Below, one piece after another: positions 12,300-24,398 of a stretch of DNA of 64,000 nucleotides. Each line of letters opens with the position of its first letter. Positions within the stretch are counted from its first letter, which is position 1. The translations under genes and the position numbers were made by a program. The notes below the pieces were generated by a model. The model saw only the letters and a list, made by a program, of their open reading frames with translations. It made no database searches and was not told the DNA's origin. The stretch is taken from positions 6,410,001 to 6,474,000 of the forward strand of contig CM050668.1 in NCBI GenBank assembly GCA_027574665.1, in the 5' to 3' direction. The stretch is from Rhynochetos jubatus (taxonomy: Eukaryota > Chordata > Aves > Eurypygiformes > Rhynochetidae).

Positions 12300-13980
12300 A
12301 TGCTCAAACACTAAATCTGGACAGGGATCCCAACTTAGTTGAAAGTAATAAATAAGGTACCCGAATTGAAAAGCAGAGGTACCAATTTAGTGCGAAAAAT
12401 CTTTAGGTTCTAGAGAATCTCTCAAGCATATGGATCTCTAAATTCACACCAGATACTGCCTGCTGCTGCCTTGCTTGAGCATTTCACTGTCTCTCACTTG
12501 TGGGATTTTTGTTTTCAATAGGCCAAAGAAATTAGAGGAGAATGGAAGCAGGCTGTCCTGTTTCTTTTTTGAGGACAAGAGAAAGGACAAACGCACAAAG
12601 CCATCGGTCGTAGCAGAGACTTTTGGTTTCCTCAGTGTCCCTTGGATGAGGTCCTGAGCATCACCCAAGGTCACACCAAGACTCTGTGACAGGCGTAAAA
12701 TTTGTCTGTTTGCTGCCACTGGTGCTGTTAAACACTGGAGGTGGGAGAAATGTTCATTCCAAGAGCTTGGGCTTAATTAGCCTGTCATTAAACTAATGGT
12801 ATTGAATATCAAAATTTTGTTTAAAAACACTTGTTTTAAGAAATATCTAGGATGAGATTTATCCAGCCTAAATAGGGTGCACCCTCTTGCCATTTAGATG
12901 AAAACAGTAAGGATTCAGCATTCCAGACATGTGATTGCTCCCTTTGTAGGATTTGTTAGGACAGCACACTAAAAAAACTCACAGAAAGCTGTTGGTGCAG
13001 CACAGTGTAGGTCTCTTAACTAGCCAAAGTTCGGTTTAGGCTCTTGTTCAGTATCAAGTTCACTAGATATTTTGGCCTTGAGTGGAAACATCAAGAAACC
13101 TAGTGTTACTGCCTTTACGGGTTAGTGCCGAATAGTCAAAGAAAAAGCCATTACATTGGGGAAAATTAGTAAAGGTTCGGTCACACCTTCTAGTCTTGGG
13201 GCACCTGAGGTCCCCCTTGATCAGATATGGTCAGGTTAAAGTCTGTGAACAGTCTGATGGGTGGCAGAGCCCAGCACAGGGAGGTTAATGGAAATACCCC
13301 GACATCTAGCAGTTTGAACAGAAGTTTGTCGTCATGGAAACTTTGGTAGGAGCAGCAGAAATACTGGAAGACTGGAGATCTTCAAATCCTTTCTTCCTCC
13401 TGGTTCTTTCTGACATGCCTCCCGTTGGTCCACCATAGGTTATGGTCATCCTCCATCTTCCCCAGTTCCCTGCCACTGCATACTCCTGCCCTGAGCTGAT
13501 TTTAGAGCAGCTTCCCTTGCAGTGCAGAGGCAGCAAAGCTAAATTTGGGTGGCATTTATATCTCCCTCCCCACTGGCTTAATATTGTGCAGATGGTTAGA
13601 TGTCTGTACAGACTGATGGTGCAAATTACCCTTTAAGAAGACCTGTGTCTCCCTGACTATAGGGACTGGGCTGACTAATTTCAACCCAACATTTCCGATG
13701 GCAGCAGTGTGCTGAGACATATCCTGGCCATACACCTATCGCTGCTTCCTGCACAACCGACGGATAAACACCCAGGTCTTGACTACCCACAGGAGGGGTG
13801 ATGGATGTGTTGTCCAGCTGTCCATCTATGGCCTGACACGGCGTGACTGCCCGTCAGCTGCAGCACGCTCCTCTGCCCGTCTCACGTAGCAGCCCCATGG
13901 CCCCTTACCCCGTCACGAGTTGGCCAAAGGCTTCAGGAGGCTGGGCAGCCGGGGCCCACTGCTGCCGCACATTACTCATG
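12300..13980. other. Non-coding single-copy DNA
   Basis: No gene or recognisable repeat seen. The composition is mixed; a more GC- and CpG-rich part lies at about 13740-13980 with no promoter signs I can name. Confidence 0.5.
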
Positions 13981-14260
13981 CTCTCCGCTGTATTATAATC
14001 AATTCCATTATGATATTGTCGACGAGGGTGAAATGAACTCGCAGTAGCTTAAAGCAAGATAGGTTAATTAAAAAACCTTGATCAAAGCGTCATAAACCAC
14101 ATAAAAGGTTCCATCTTTTAATTATTTTTGAATGGTCTCTCAGGCAGTAAGGCCAAAAAAAGTCCCTGTTCCCAGGGCCCACGAGCTGTGAAAATTATTG
14201 TGTCATCACATCAGACTCAGTTATCACTTGCTGTGCAAACAAGAGAAAGGCAAAGTTCAG
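13981..14260. promoter_or_regulatory. Candidate enhancer-like block with a TCF/LEF site
   Basis: An AT-rich block holding CCTTGATCAAAG (14076-14087), which contains the TCF/LEF consensus ATCAAAG (14081-14087) with a near match on the other strand. A GGTTAATTAA motif lies upstream and CATAAACCAC (CDX/HOX- and RUNX-like) immediately downstream. CpGs survive (TCGACGAGG near 14018-14027) although the sequence is AT-rich. Enhancer function is inference from motif density. Confidence 0.38.
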
Positions 14261-17200
14261 GATAGAGCCCCTTGTTAAGGACGAAAAGGAGGAACTGGTG
14301 ATGACTGCTTAGCATGTCTGACGAGCAACCGCAGATCCTGCAGCACAGGGTTCAGCCCAGCTGTGCTCCAGCCCATCTGCCACACGAACCAGCTCCAGTG
14401 CTGCTTCCCCAAAAACTGTGACTTGCTGGATGTGTCCCTGACGGTCAGGAGGACTTTGGACAACATCGAGTTTGCTTGGTACCAATGGTCCTCCTTTGTG
14501 CAACAAGCCAGCGAGTCAACACCATCTGATAGGACAGGAGCTGGAGGAGGGCAGCTTCAGACAACCTCTCATGAGTAGGTGCAAACTATCAGCAATGTAG
14601 TCTGCTACCAAACAGTAGAGACCAAGGACAGATCTGAAGGGCGTGAATTTTACACTTACTCAGAGACCCACAAGTACAATTACTTGTTTGGGGTTTCAGC
14701 AGATGCTCGTATCAGTTGTATAGCAAAGGACAGACAACTTAGTCTTGAAGTGTTTCTTCCAAACACCGGCCTGTGTGCTGATATGCATGCAGCACCATTC
14801 AGCAGGTCGATGGCAGAAGTGAGGAGAGCTCTCGGGTCATCTCATTCTGCTCTGCTCTTTCTAAACCCTGTCAATAATTTACAAGAAATTGTATCAGGAA
14901 TATCAAAAATTAATGCCCAAGTGGATGGCAATTGACAGTGGCAGAGAAAAAGGAAGGTGCAGCCTGTGTGGGAGAAGAGGAGAGCTTTCCAGCAGCCCTC
15001 ATGTTGTTCAGGTGCTTCATCAAAGCACTGAAGTTGTTGCCGGGGCATCATCTTGCCTCGGTGTGAGGCATCGGACAGCGGCGATCGGTGCAGTGGTCCT
15101 GCTCCCTGTGGGCAAGCACTGTGTGTTGGGCCTTTTATTGTGGTTTTCTTCATCACCTCTGCCGTGGGGCTGCTGTTCCACAGAGCAGAGTGTCTTTGTG
15201 CCATCGGAACTTCAGCTTGGTCTGCAGCTTCTGCTTTCAACAAAAGCAGGCACCCTCTGATTCCGAGGACCATGTCAACAGGCAATACCCATGGGTTTAT
15301 ACTGAATGATCTTATTTCTGCCTTGTAATATCTATTGTGTCTGTTTATAGAGAATATGGCAATAAGGAAACATTGAAAGAATTTAACAGGTAGAGGAGTG
15401 GGCTGAGAAGGCCATGGTGAGAGCCTGAAAGTGCGGAAACTGCCCTTACCATGATCAAGAGAATAATATGCTCCCCATTTATGTGGTGTCTGGAACAAGA
15501 AATGACGGTCTTGGGCTGTTGAGAAAGATTCAGGTCAGGCATTAGCAGGGAGGCTGCTGACTTGCTGGCAGAGATTACTTCTGCACGTAATCTCCAGCCT
15601 CAAAGGTCTCTGAGAGGTTGGGCAAACTTCCGCCGGTAGTGACAATAGTCGTGATTTTATCGGACTCCCCGTGTCTCTGATTCTACAGTGACACAACTAC
15701 CGCTTGTGTGCTCTCCAGCCAGGGCTGGGAACACAGGTTAGACTCTGTTTGCTTGCTATAGATGAAAATGGGTTGGTAAACGGCTGGGTTCACCGGGACC
15801 GCGCTGAGTGGTCAGGGTCAAGCCAGGGAGCTGTACAGGAGCTCCCAAGCTGTGCTGCCTGCGGCGGGCTCCAGCTGAGCTGGTTCCGCAGTCTGTCCTT
15901 GCTTCCAGCTGTGAATCTCATGCTTTGGGAATAAGGTTTCAGCACCTGTTGGATGTTCTGGTTCTTGCAAACACTTTCTGCTGCGGGACTGAATCCAACC
16001 AGTCAGCCCTCCCAGCAGCTGATGGTTCCAAAGCTTCCTTTTTGACCCAAAACAACTCACCCTGGCTTCACAAACCATATAATTCGGCAATGAAGGGTGA
16101 CACCACACACCCTCCCTGGGGCGTGATGAAAGCATTTGCTGCAGCAAAGGCATTTAGGCCAGAGGATACGGAACCATTTATCCAAGAAAGACTTCAGTGG
16201 GAAATTTAGGTTACAAATTATGGTTATGCAGTTTGTTGTAGGGTAGCTGGGAGATGCAAATTAAAATCTTCCCAAACATTGCACAGTGTCCTGGGTGACG
16301 ACAGGTATCGAAGGCGGCAGTGCAGAAGCGTACTGTTGTGAGCGCAGCAAAGATGCTTCCCACACCCCACCTTCTGGTATGGGAAATGGGGCCGGAGTAG
16401 TGTCTGCTTCCTTCTGCCCTTTGGATTTTGTACCTTTTGATGCCACAAGAAGCTTGTATTTACTGCACATTATATATTTAGAAAGCGACGGGCCTGTAAT
16501 ACTAACTGAAGGCAGCGAAATGGTAGTATGAATAGAAATAAATAACATCACCAGTGTAACGCTGGGATAGTCCGGGCTGTCTTGAGTGGGGCACTGCAAT
16601 TGCAAGGACATTCCTTATATCTGTTGGGTTTGGATTTCATGCAATTGTTGTTTCTGTCCTATTATTTTAGCCCCTATGATACGATTTTTGGAATAAAATG
16701 ATTCCTTGCATAATGGCCTTTCATCACAGGTTTGAACCCAGTAATATTCCTTTTCTATCCTACAGAGGTTTATTGTGAGAGGGGAAAGAATGCCTAGAGA
16801 AAAGAGCAGCACACTCTCATGCAGCTAATAACCAGGGTGTGAAAAATGTTCTGTCTTCCCTTCCCACCCAACAATGACGGACTCCAACAAGTAGACTGCG
16901 CTACCATGGAAATGTGGGAGGTGTTAGCAAATTATTTTTGCACCGCCTCCATTTTCTTCAAAAAAAGCTGATGGTATATCCAGTGAACACGAGAGGAGAG
17001 CAAGGCATCCCCACAAAGAGGGTTGGTGTGAGCTCAGCAGCCCTGAGCCAGAGCAGTGGCTGCCGCGAGGCATGGGATGCTGAAAGCCCTGCGGAGGGTC
17101 TGGGGGCATGGCAGCCCGTGGGCTCACTGCTGGCAGGGCTCTGCGTGCTCCCACCCTGCCCTGAATGTCTGTGCTGCTGAATCCTGTGTTCTGCATGTGA

Positions 17201-20200
17201 GAAAGGGAGGTTGTTCACTGCATCCCGCCATCTACTGACTTCAAGGGGACCTTTGGGCTCTCTCTGTTAATTAATTGATTTGATGAGAAGTCAGATTAGT
17301 TACTAAGCATGCATGCCTCAACAGCCAAATTACAGAGCAGCCTGTGAATCTGTCTGTGGTGCTGAGCCAGCCACTCAGCCAACCCAGCCAGCACTGTTCT
17401 TCATCGCCTGCATGCTCCAACACACACTTGCACCCTTTTTCCTTGTTTTTCTTTCCTATCAAATCTTGTTCCATGGGCTGCACTCTTCCACTGCCTGCAT
17501 AGAAGAGGACAGCTTTTTGCACTCCAAATATGAATCTGTGCAGCCCACTCACCTATCCCTTTCAGCGTGATCCTTATTACAGAGATGTCCAAACACAGCA
17601 TCCTCCAGAAAAAGGAGGAGAGGTAAAGGAGGGAGAAAACATAACAAAAGCAGTAGCAAGCAAAAGTTGTTAGCCCCTTCCTGGAAGAATAATCTACCCA
17701 AACGTGTGCTTAGCACTTAAATACAGTAGCACACAGCAGGAGCAGCTAAGGCTCTGTGCACAACATAATCTTATCATGGACTATTTGAACAAGAAGCACA
17801 GCTTCATGCTTTTCCCCTTCTATAGAAGAGATTTATTATGAAAAGCAGGTCGCTGCTTCAGAGCACATAGGAAAACAGTTGGCTTCATAACCTTGGGAAA
17901 AAAAGATAAATAAAGAAATCTCATGAGACACATGTGAGAACCTAGGAAGTATTAGAACATATGTTGGAACATATTGATCCCTGAAAGCCTCCTGCAGCAG
18001 ATATGAATCTTTTTCATTTCCAGCCACACTGATACTTTAATGAGGACAGTGTGTGCCGCTCACCTGTGTGAATTATTTATGCAGATTTTTGCAAAGCCCC
18101 CAGCATGGAGCTGTGTCTCAGCCAGTTCGAGAAGCACGGTGCCATATGTTTCAGCTTAGGTGAATCAAACACGAGGTTGGCGGGGGCTCTGCGCAGAGCG
18201 GAGCTGCAGTCTGTGGTTCAGGAGCGAGCTCCACAGGGCCCAAGGACTGCTGCTGCCTTTTGGTGTGTCAGAGGGACCACTTATCAGACCAGTTATGTGT
18301 CCAGAGACCTGTTACCTGACCTGCAGATCAGCATCCCTCTTTCTATTGTTTGTCCACCATACGCTTTTGAGCGCCTCTTGCTTATGTGGGTAGCAAAGCA
18401 TCTACCGTGTGGGATGAGCAGTGGTGGCAAATCCTAAGTGTGCTGCCTGGCCTGGTGCATTACCTCCCATCGATACAGCGGTAATTTGGTTGAGAAAATG
18501 GTGGAATGAAAAAATAGAGCAACTTTCTTTAACTGTGTTTGCGTCCATGTTATTTTCAACTCAGCAGCCATCCAGCTAAGTGTCTTCCTGCATGAATCAC
18601 TGACGGTATGATTAAGTTTTAAGTGGTACAGAAAAGCTATATTTAGAAACAGTAGAACCAACCATTCTAGTGAAAAAGATGCCTCAGAGACATTTGCACA
18701 ATGTGTGGAGAGCCTCCCACGTCATAGCTGAGGGCTGGAGCTGATGTGGCTGCTCTTTCCGCGTTGTCCGGCTGCGCCAGTGAACCCATTCCAACCCATC
18801 CTGGGTGTCTCGCGGGCAGCAGGCCACCCAGGTCTGGCTGTGGGCATCATCAGCCACTCGCTTCAGGTACCTGTGCCCATGTGCACTCCCTACCCAGCTA
18901 CCCGTGCCATCCTGCCTTTGTGCCCGCACCAAGGTGAGCCACCTTGTCCCATCGCCTCGCTCCCAGGAACTCGTTGCTCAGCATGAGCAGATTGCCTGAA
19001 CGTGATCCTTTCATTCCTATTTCAAATACACCAGATTTTTACTTTTTCTCCCCCAAAAGTGTCTTTGCAGTAAACACGGTAGAGGCCTAAGAGGATCAAA
19101 AGATGAATCACAGTTATGAAAATATTTGGCTGTATTTTAAATAGGAATCACAGCAGGTACAACAGCAGCCATCTACCATTGACGCACTTCAGATGTATCA
19201 AAAGACATGTTTTTCTACTGTTATCATCAATTATTCTTAAAATACAGTGCTACCATGCAACATTAATTCAAAAGAAGAAACTTTAAGTTCCTTGTTATTC
19301 TCTAAGGCTTGTTTTCACAATGAATTAATGGCAGTTAATTTAGCACTGCACAACAAATAGTACCACTGAAGGAATACAAACTAGATGTTGCTTCCTAACT
19401 TATTCCTCCCTCTTGTCAGCACCCCTCTTTGTTCTTTATTCTGTGTGGTACAAAAGGTCTTAGTCTGGCAGATAGTAGATTTGCTGAAAAAAAACCCAGA
19501 AATTGGGGGAAAAAAATAGTGCGTGATTCTCCCCTCTTCCAAACACTGTTTGGAACAGATGCGCTGCTCTGCCAGCAAAAAAAGAATGAAATAAAACAGG
19601 CTCTAATCCTTTGTAGTATGTTAATATTAGTATATTAAAACATACATCTGTTGTTCTGTCTATATAGCATGTCCTTCATCCAAGATTGATTCAGATCTCA
19701 TGGAGAAGGCACCGCTACCGCCCGCAGTGGTGCCTTGGCTTGTCAACCATTTCCTCTGAAAATGCAAGAGATTTTAGTCCTCACTGAGGTGGAAAACTAA
19801 AATAACCAATTTGGAAAACATCCTGAATCTTGGTGAGGCTTACTATAATCTATTCAAACTCAGCTTGAAAAAATGTTTCATCTCAGAAGTATCCAAAATA
19901 TGTAGTGTTAGCATGCACATTGTGTAGGAAAATCACCAAATCCTCCAAAGCTGGAAGTAGGTGTCACCCCTGCTAATGAAGGGCTCATTTCATGCTGCAG
20001 ATGACTGTGGGAGTCAGATACTCCGAGAAAGTCAGTGTCCAAGTGTTATGTGACTGAAAGTCTCTTCAACAGGAATTTCCACAAATCCTGATGTGACTCC
20101 CTGTGGTCTCCCCTGCCTGTCTGGAAGTTGGAGGGATGTGCAGTGGTTCCTTCAGCATCCCAGGAAGAGCAAGGTGCCTGCCAACTCACACTCCGACCTC

Positions 20201-20260
20201 TGTGATGCCAGAGTCGGGGTCTAATTTTTACTGCAGTGGACATCCCCTCTAGAATGTCAC
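14261..20260. other. Non-coding single-copy DNA
   Basis: No gene seen across 6 kb. The longest open frames (218 codons on the minus strand at 14842-15498, 133 codons on the plus strand at 15808-16209) have no recognisable domain. A small perfect hairpin lies at 15571-15594. The part at 19081-19380 is AT-rich with GAATTAATGG and GTTAATTTAG motifs and could be another conserved non-coding stretch. Confidence 0.5.
15571..15594. repeat. 8-bp perfect hairpin
   Basis: GAGATTAC (15571-15578) and GTAATCTC (15587-15594) are exact inverted copies around an 8-base loop. The stem is too short for a microRNA precursor. It may be an operator-like dyad or chance. Confidence 0.5.
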
Positions 20261-20526
20261 AAAGGACAAGAGGAAACAGCCTCATGTTGCACCAGGGGAG
20301 GTTCAGATTGGATATTAGGACAAACGCCTTCACGGAAAGGGTTGTCAGGCACTGGAATGGGCTGCCCAGGGAGGTGGGGGAGTCACCATCCCTGGAGGGA
20401 TTTAAGACACGTGGGGATGTGGTGCTTAGGGACATAGTTTAGTGGTGGGTTTGGCAGTGTTAGGTTAAGCGTTGGGCTTGATCATCTTAAGGGTCTTTTC
20501 CAACCTAAATGATTCTGTGATTCTAT
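20261..20526 (+). mobile_element. CR1 LINE, 5'-truncated 3' end
   Basis: A sense-strand CR1 tail. The readable end of the reverse-transcriptase ORF contains [18 protein letters not shown] followed by [15 protein letters not shown] and SPSLEGFK, the standard CR1 C-terminal motif order. The short 3' UTR ends in a pair of ATTCTGTG-like 8-mers (GATTCTGTGATTCTAT, 20511-20526). It belongs to a different CR1 subfamily from the copy at 12030: the 3' tail has a TTTAGTGGTGGGTTTGGCAG block instead of the CTAGATGATCTCCAGAGG block. It is truncated upstream and non-autonomous. Confidence 0.94.
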
Positions 20527-21289
20527 AAAGCTGTTGCTGAGTCAGGAGATCAGTGTCACAACATCTGGGCTGTTGGGTTGATACAAACCCTCAAACTTTG
20601 CCACATCATGCTGAGTGGACTTTGAGAAAGAGGCTTAGGTGTCCAGAGGTTTGTGCCTCTTGGAGTCACAGGGCAGACCCTCTGCATGTTACCTTCAACA
20701 CTCCACTCGCTTTTTCTGTGGTGTTTTGTGTCAGGGTGAGTGAAGGAGGTGGCTTGGTGCCTTTCCAGGGAGGTGGTGCAGGTGACAGCTGCTCCCAGCC
20801 CAGTCTGACTCTGGGTAGAGAGACAGCACCGCATTCAGGAGAATGCAAACAGGAGTAAAACCCAGCTTACTTTTTTCCTGCACGAAGCAGGGCACTTTTC
20901 ATACTTGTGCTCTTCATATATGACACAACGACCTCTGCCAGGATTGTCAGGGCAGGGGGCGGGATGTTCCTCCCATCCTTCTGAGGGATCACAGAGTGAG
21001 CTGGTGTTCTATTTGCATCATGAACAAAGAAAATCGTTCCTGAAAACTGTACCTAGATGGTTTTAAAGATCTATACCAGCACTTAGTGGAGACTGGGGGC
21101 AGGGGAGAGCAGGAGGGAGAAATGACACACAGAGAAAATTCAAGCAATTAAAGTATCGCTACACTTTTATGATTAACTTCATGTTCACAGGTTGAATGCA
21201 AAAGCTGTTAGTAGGGGCATTGCTATTCCATACCTGGCATGAACAATGGGAATATTTGTTCTGCCCGGGAGGATTACACCTTCCATTAA

Positions 21290-21560
21290 TCTAAGTTTTA
21301 TTGAAAGTTTAAATAACAGACAGACAAAATTTGATCAATTAGCAGTGTAATTCCAAGGAGATGTCACAGTGAAATTAAATCTCAGACATTTTTAATGCGA
21401 AGAAGCCGAGGAGCTCCCTCCAGTTTTCTTTCTCAGTAACAGTGTTTATATTTTAATTGAAAGTTTATTCTGCTTTGTGCATCTTCTACCAACGTTTAAT
21501 TTAACACTGTAATGAGGACAGTTTCATATTACAGTGTTCAGAGCACTTTGCAGATAAGTC
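21290..21560. promoter_or_regulatory. AT-rich block with direct repeat and hairpin
   Basis: The 12-mer ATTGAAAGTTTA occurs twice in the same orientation (21300-21311 and 21456-21467). Downstream lies an exact 11-bp inverted repeat, AACACTGTAAT (21503-21513) and ATTACAGTGTT (21528-21538). The block could be a conserved non-coding element or the remains of a small inverted-repeat transposon; neither can be settled here. Confidence 0.35.
21503..21538. repeat. Compact 36-base hairpin
   Basis: An 11-bp perfect stem encloses 14 bases (21514-21527) that pair further by G-U, G-C and A-U with one mismatch, leaving a CAGT tetraloop. The total stem is about 16 bp and does not extend outward, so it is shorter than a microRNA precursor. 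Confidence 0.6.
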
Positions 21561-23950
21561 AAAGGCTGTCTCATAAATGAAGGAAACAAAAGGTTTTGGT
21601 AGGTTTCACTAACCACAGAAGCCACCTGAAGAAAAGAGATTTTGCTAAGACTTAGGGAACATTGAGTGGGAATCGCAGCTCTGATTGTTGTGACCCTCTC
21701 CTCAGACCCCTGGTCCGACACGCTCCAAAATTGGTCCTGGTTCCCATTGGTTCCAGCCAGCGAGGAGTCAGCCATGTCTATTTTCTTGCTGTTTACTTAT
21801 TCCACCCAAGCAGAAACGTTGCTCGCTGAGTCCACCTCCACACCGCAGGCTCCTCTGCTCCCAGGCTGTAACAGTCGCTGCTTCCCATTTCACCATTTCT
21901 GCTTTCATTACGTTATACAGGGGGGTTTTTTGTCCCTGGCAAAATGTTATTGCTATCGTTACCGTTCAACACTTCTTCCGTTTTTATTATCATAAATGTC
22001 GTTCTTCTACCGCAAATACCAGAAGGGCCACAACCTTGCTGTGACTCTGTTCCGGCACTATCTTTGGAGACATCCCTCATCCGAAAAGCGGAAATACTGA
22101 AAAAATATATATACATGTTTTCATACGTATGTATGTCAGAGAGATCAGGTTCTAGGCTGGCTGAAGCAATGCGGATCTACTAGTTCCAGTTTTGTTTACA
22201 CAATAAGAGTTTCTAGATGAACCTGGGCCTTGATAACCTGAAAAAAAGTTTCCCAGAAGGGACAGACAGTCCAAATTTAACAGAAAATCTTGCTGAGGAA
22301 AGGTTTCCTGGGGACAGTGGTCGCACAGGACAAAGCAGCGAGTACCTATGTTGCCCCGTATGCAACACACGGGCTTTGATGGCAAATCACTTCAGACAAT
22401 TCCCCAATCAATTACTATCAGATGAGCAAATATCAGGAGGAAGTGGTGCTTATTAAAATCAATAGATGTGGCTATACATACTTGAACATCTAATTATTTT
22501 TAACTACGTGTCTAAAGCTGGTCTGTTTGCAAAGTCCTGCTTGTGTCAAGGTAGTCTGGTGTCACTGCCAGGGCATGCCAGTCTCGTTCGTGATATCAAC
22601 ATGCACATGGAGAGAGGTGAGGACTTGGGTTTTTAGCTGGACTGGTTTTGAGAAGTAATTTTTCTCAGTAAAAACAGCAGTATGGTTAACCTTGCTTCAG
22701 TCACGTTCAGCAGTATTTAAAAGAAAAAAAAAAAGAAAGGCAGCTGAAAGCTGCTAGTAGCTTGGCTCCAGCAGCCTCTCCTCCATATGGCATGGTAAAT
22801 GCCAGCGCGTGAAATTAACTCTCATAAATAAGTAATAAGGGATGATTTGCCCTGATCTGCATGGGCTGGCTTCCCACATAATACGGTTTTTAACTGTCAC
22901 TGAACCGCAGCAGCAAGGATACCGTCCATCCCTGACGGCATGCGCAGTCTTTCAAAAGGCATGAGGGGTTGTGAGCGCGTTTTGTGCCCTGTGCGAGGGG
23001 TGTATGTGCCCATGGTGGGATGCTGAGACCCCTCCACAATGACCTGCCCTGGTAAACAACCCTGGGCTGCTCCAGCGTGCTTCCTGGCTGCTGGTGTCCG
23101 GGCTGCCCTGTTCCTCTGCTCCCAGGAAAACGGTGTCCAGATCCCACTGGCTCCTCGCAGAAGGACCACAGGGGGGGTCAGAGCCAGAGTTACAGGCGCC
23201 AGGAACCAGCCGCCTTTTCCTCAGCTGTCTGCATCTCTGCTGCTGCTCCCAGCCCTACAGTGGCGGGTTCCGTTGGTTTTAAATGGGGCTGTGATTTGGG
23301 AAGTGTTGGAAAGCACCAGCCCTAGGGCAGTAGATTCAGGGAACTACTGCTTTCCCTGTTACTCACACCGTGCTGGTTACTGAGTGTAGAAGTGCATTGC
23401 TCTGCTGCAGAAGGGGGGCACAGCCCCCGGGACATTTTGCCTAGTGCCTGCCTGAATAATTACAGCCAACAATTTTTCCACTGGAAAATGATGTTGTAAC
23501 TCCAGACGTTTGAGGCAACAGACTTCCAACAAAATGTGATTCTAGGGGGGGATGTGGAAGAAGAAGGCACTCCGGAGGGCTGCAGCATTCAGACCTGGTT
23601 ATGGGATGCTCAAGGAGTAGTCCCCTTTTGTATTTTCAGAATTAGATATTCCAGTTTTCTAATACTTTCCACAGGTTAGGTTTGAATGAAATTACATTTT
23701 GTTCAAATAGAACCTTTGAAATAACCAAAATTTTCCTCTTCTAGAGGACTTATCTTACAGGAGTTCTTTTTCATCTCAAGAACATAAGAAAATTGAAATA
23801 ATGGAACTTCCTCTGTGTCTTAGCTTTGCACCAGCCAGTCTGTGTTTTGCTTCACCCCACAGCACATCAAGCTGCATAGGTACTGCCAGCCCAGGACCTG
23901 CGGCACGGCAGGACCGGCGGGGAGGGGGTGGGGATGGGGGTGGAAAGACT

Positions 23951-24398
23951 TGTCGTTGGACACGACCCTGGGAAGGGGAAGGGTCTGAGGGGGCTTCCGG
24001 CCAAGGGGGCTGGGGGTTTGTTTGTGGCGAGTGCTCTGGGCAGATCGGTCTGGGAGTCGGGGTTTGAAAGTTTTTTTTTCTCTCTCTTACTCTCTCGGCC
24101 CCCGGGTGGTTTCGTGGGGGTGGGTTGCTCCCTTCGGGTGGGGTTTTTTTCCTTTTTTTCCCTTCTTGGGGTGGGATCCTGTATCATTTGTTCTACCCTC
24201 TTCCTCTGTTCCTTAAATCACTCATTAGCACCAGCATTGTTAGTAACTCCCTAAGTTTCATTTATATAATTAAATAGTTTTTATCTCAACTCCTACGGGC
24301 TTTTCCTGGTTTGTTCCTCCGACCCTTCCTCACCAGGAGGAGGTGGGGGGGGGGGGGGGCCGGGAGGGGGGGAGAAGGCTTGTCGTCAAACTACGACA
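23951..24398 (+). mobile_element. Endogenous retrovirus LTR (second family)
   Basis: Proposed ends are TGTCGT (23951) and ACGACA (24398), a 6-bp terminal inverted repeat of LTR type. Inside are pyrimidine tracts, an ATTAAA polyadenylation signal at 24269-24274, the phrase 'ttatctcaactcctacggg' (24281-24299) and a CCTTCCTCACCAGG segment. This order resembles the R/U5 end of avian LTRs that carry TTATCTCAACCCACGAG. A purine tract (about 23916-23948) just before the left end could be a polypurine tract, which would make this a 3' LTR whose internal part is lost. A 15-base G run occupies 24345-24359. No clean target-site duplication is visible (5' flank AGACT, 3' flank CTCTG), and no retroviral gene is left. 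Left boundary less certain than right. Confidence 0.65.

Larger units (their letters stand above)
20527..23950. other. Non-coding DNA up to the second LTR
   Basis: No gene seen. It includes an AT-rich block (21290-21560) with a hairpin, listed separately, an A-rich tract near 22720-22735, and a GC-richer part at 22890-23370. The last 35 bases (about 23916-23950) are a G/A-rich purine tract ahead of the LTR. Confidence 0.5.

Noticed and set aside
14842-15498. 218-codon minus-strand open frame
   Set aside because: Longest frame in the window, but no domain, signal or family likeness, and overlapping frames are open on the plus strand. A chance frame of this size is not surprising in 64 kb.
23867-24254. 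Open frames of about 106-108 codons over the G-rich LTR
   Set aside because: They run through the LTR and its purine tract, in which no retroviral gene is expected; no gag, pol or env motif is visible.
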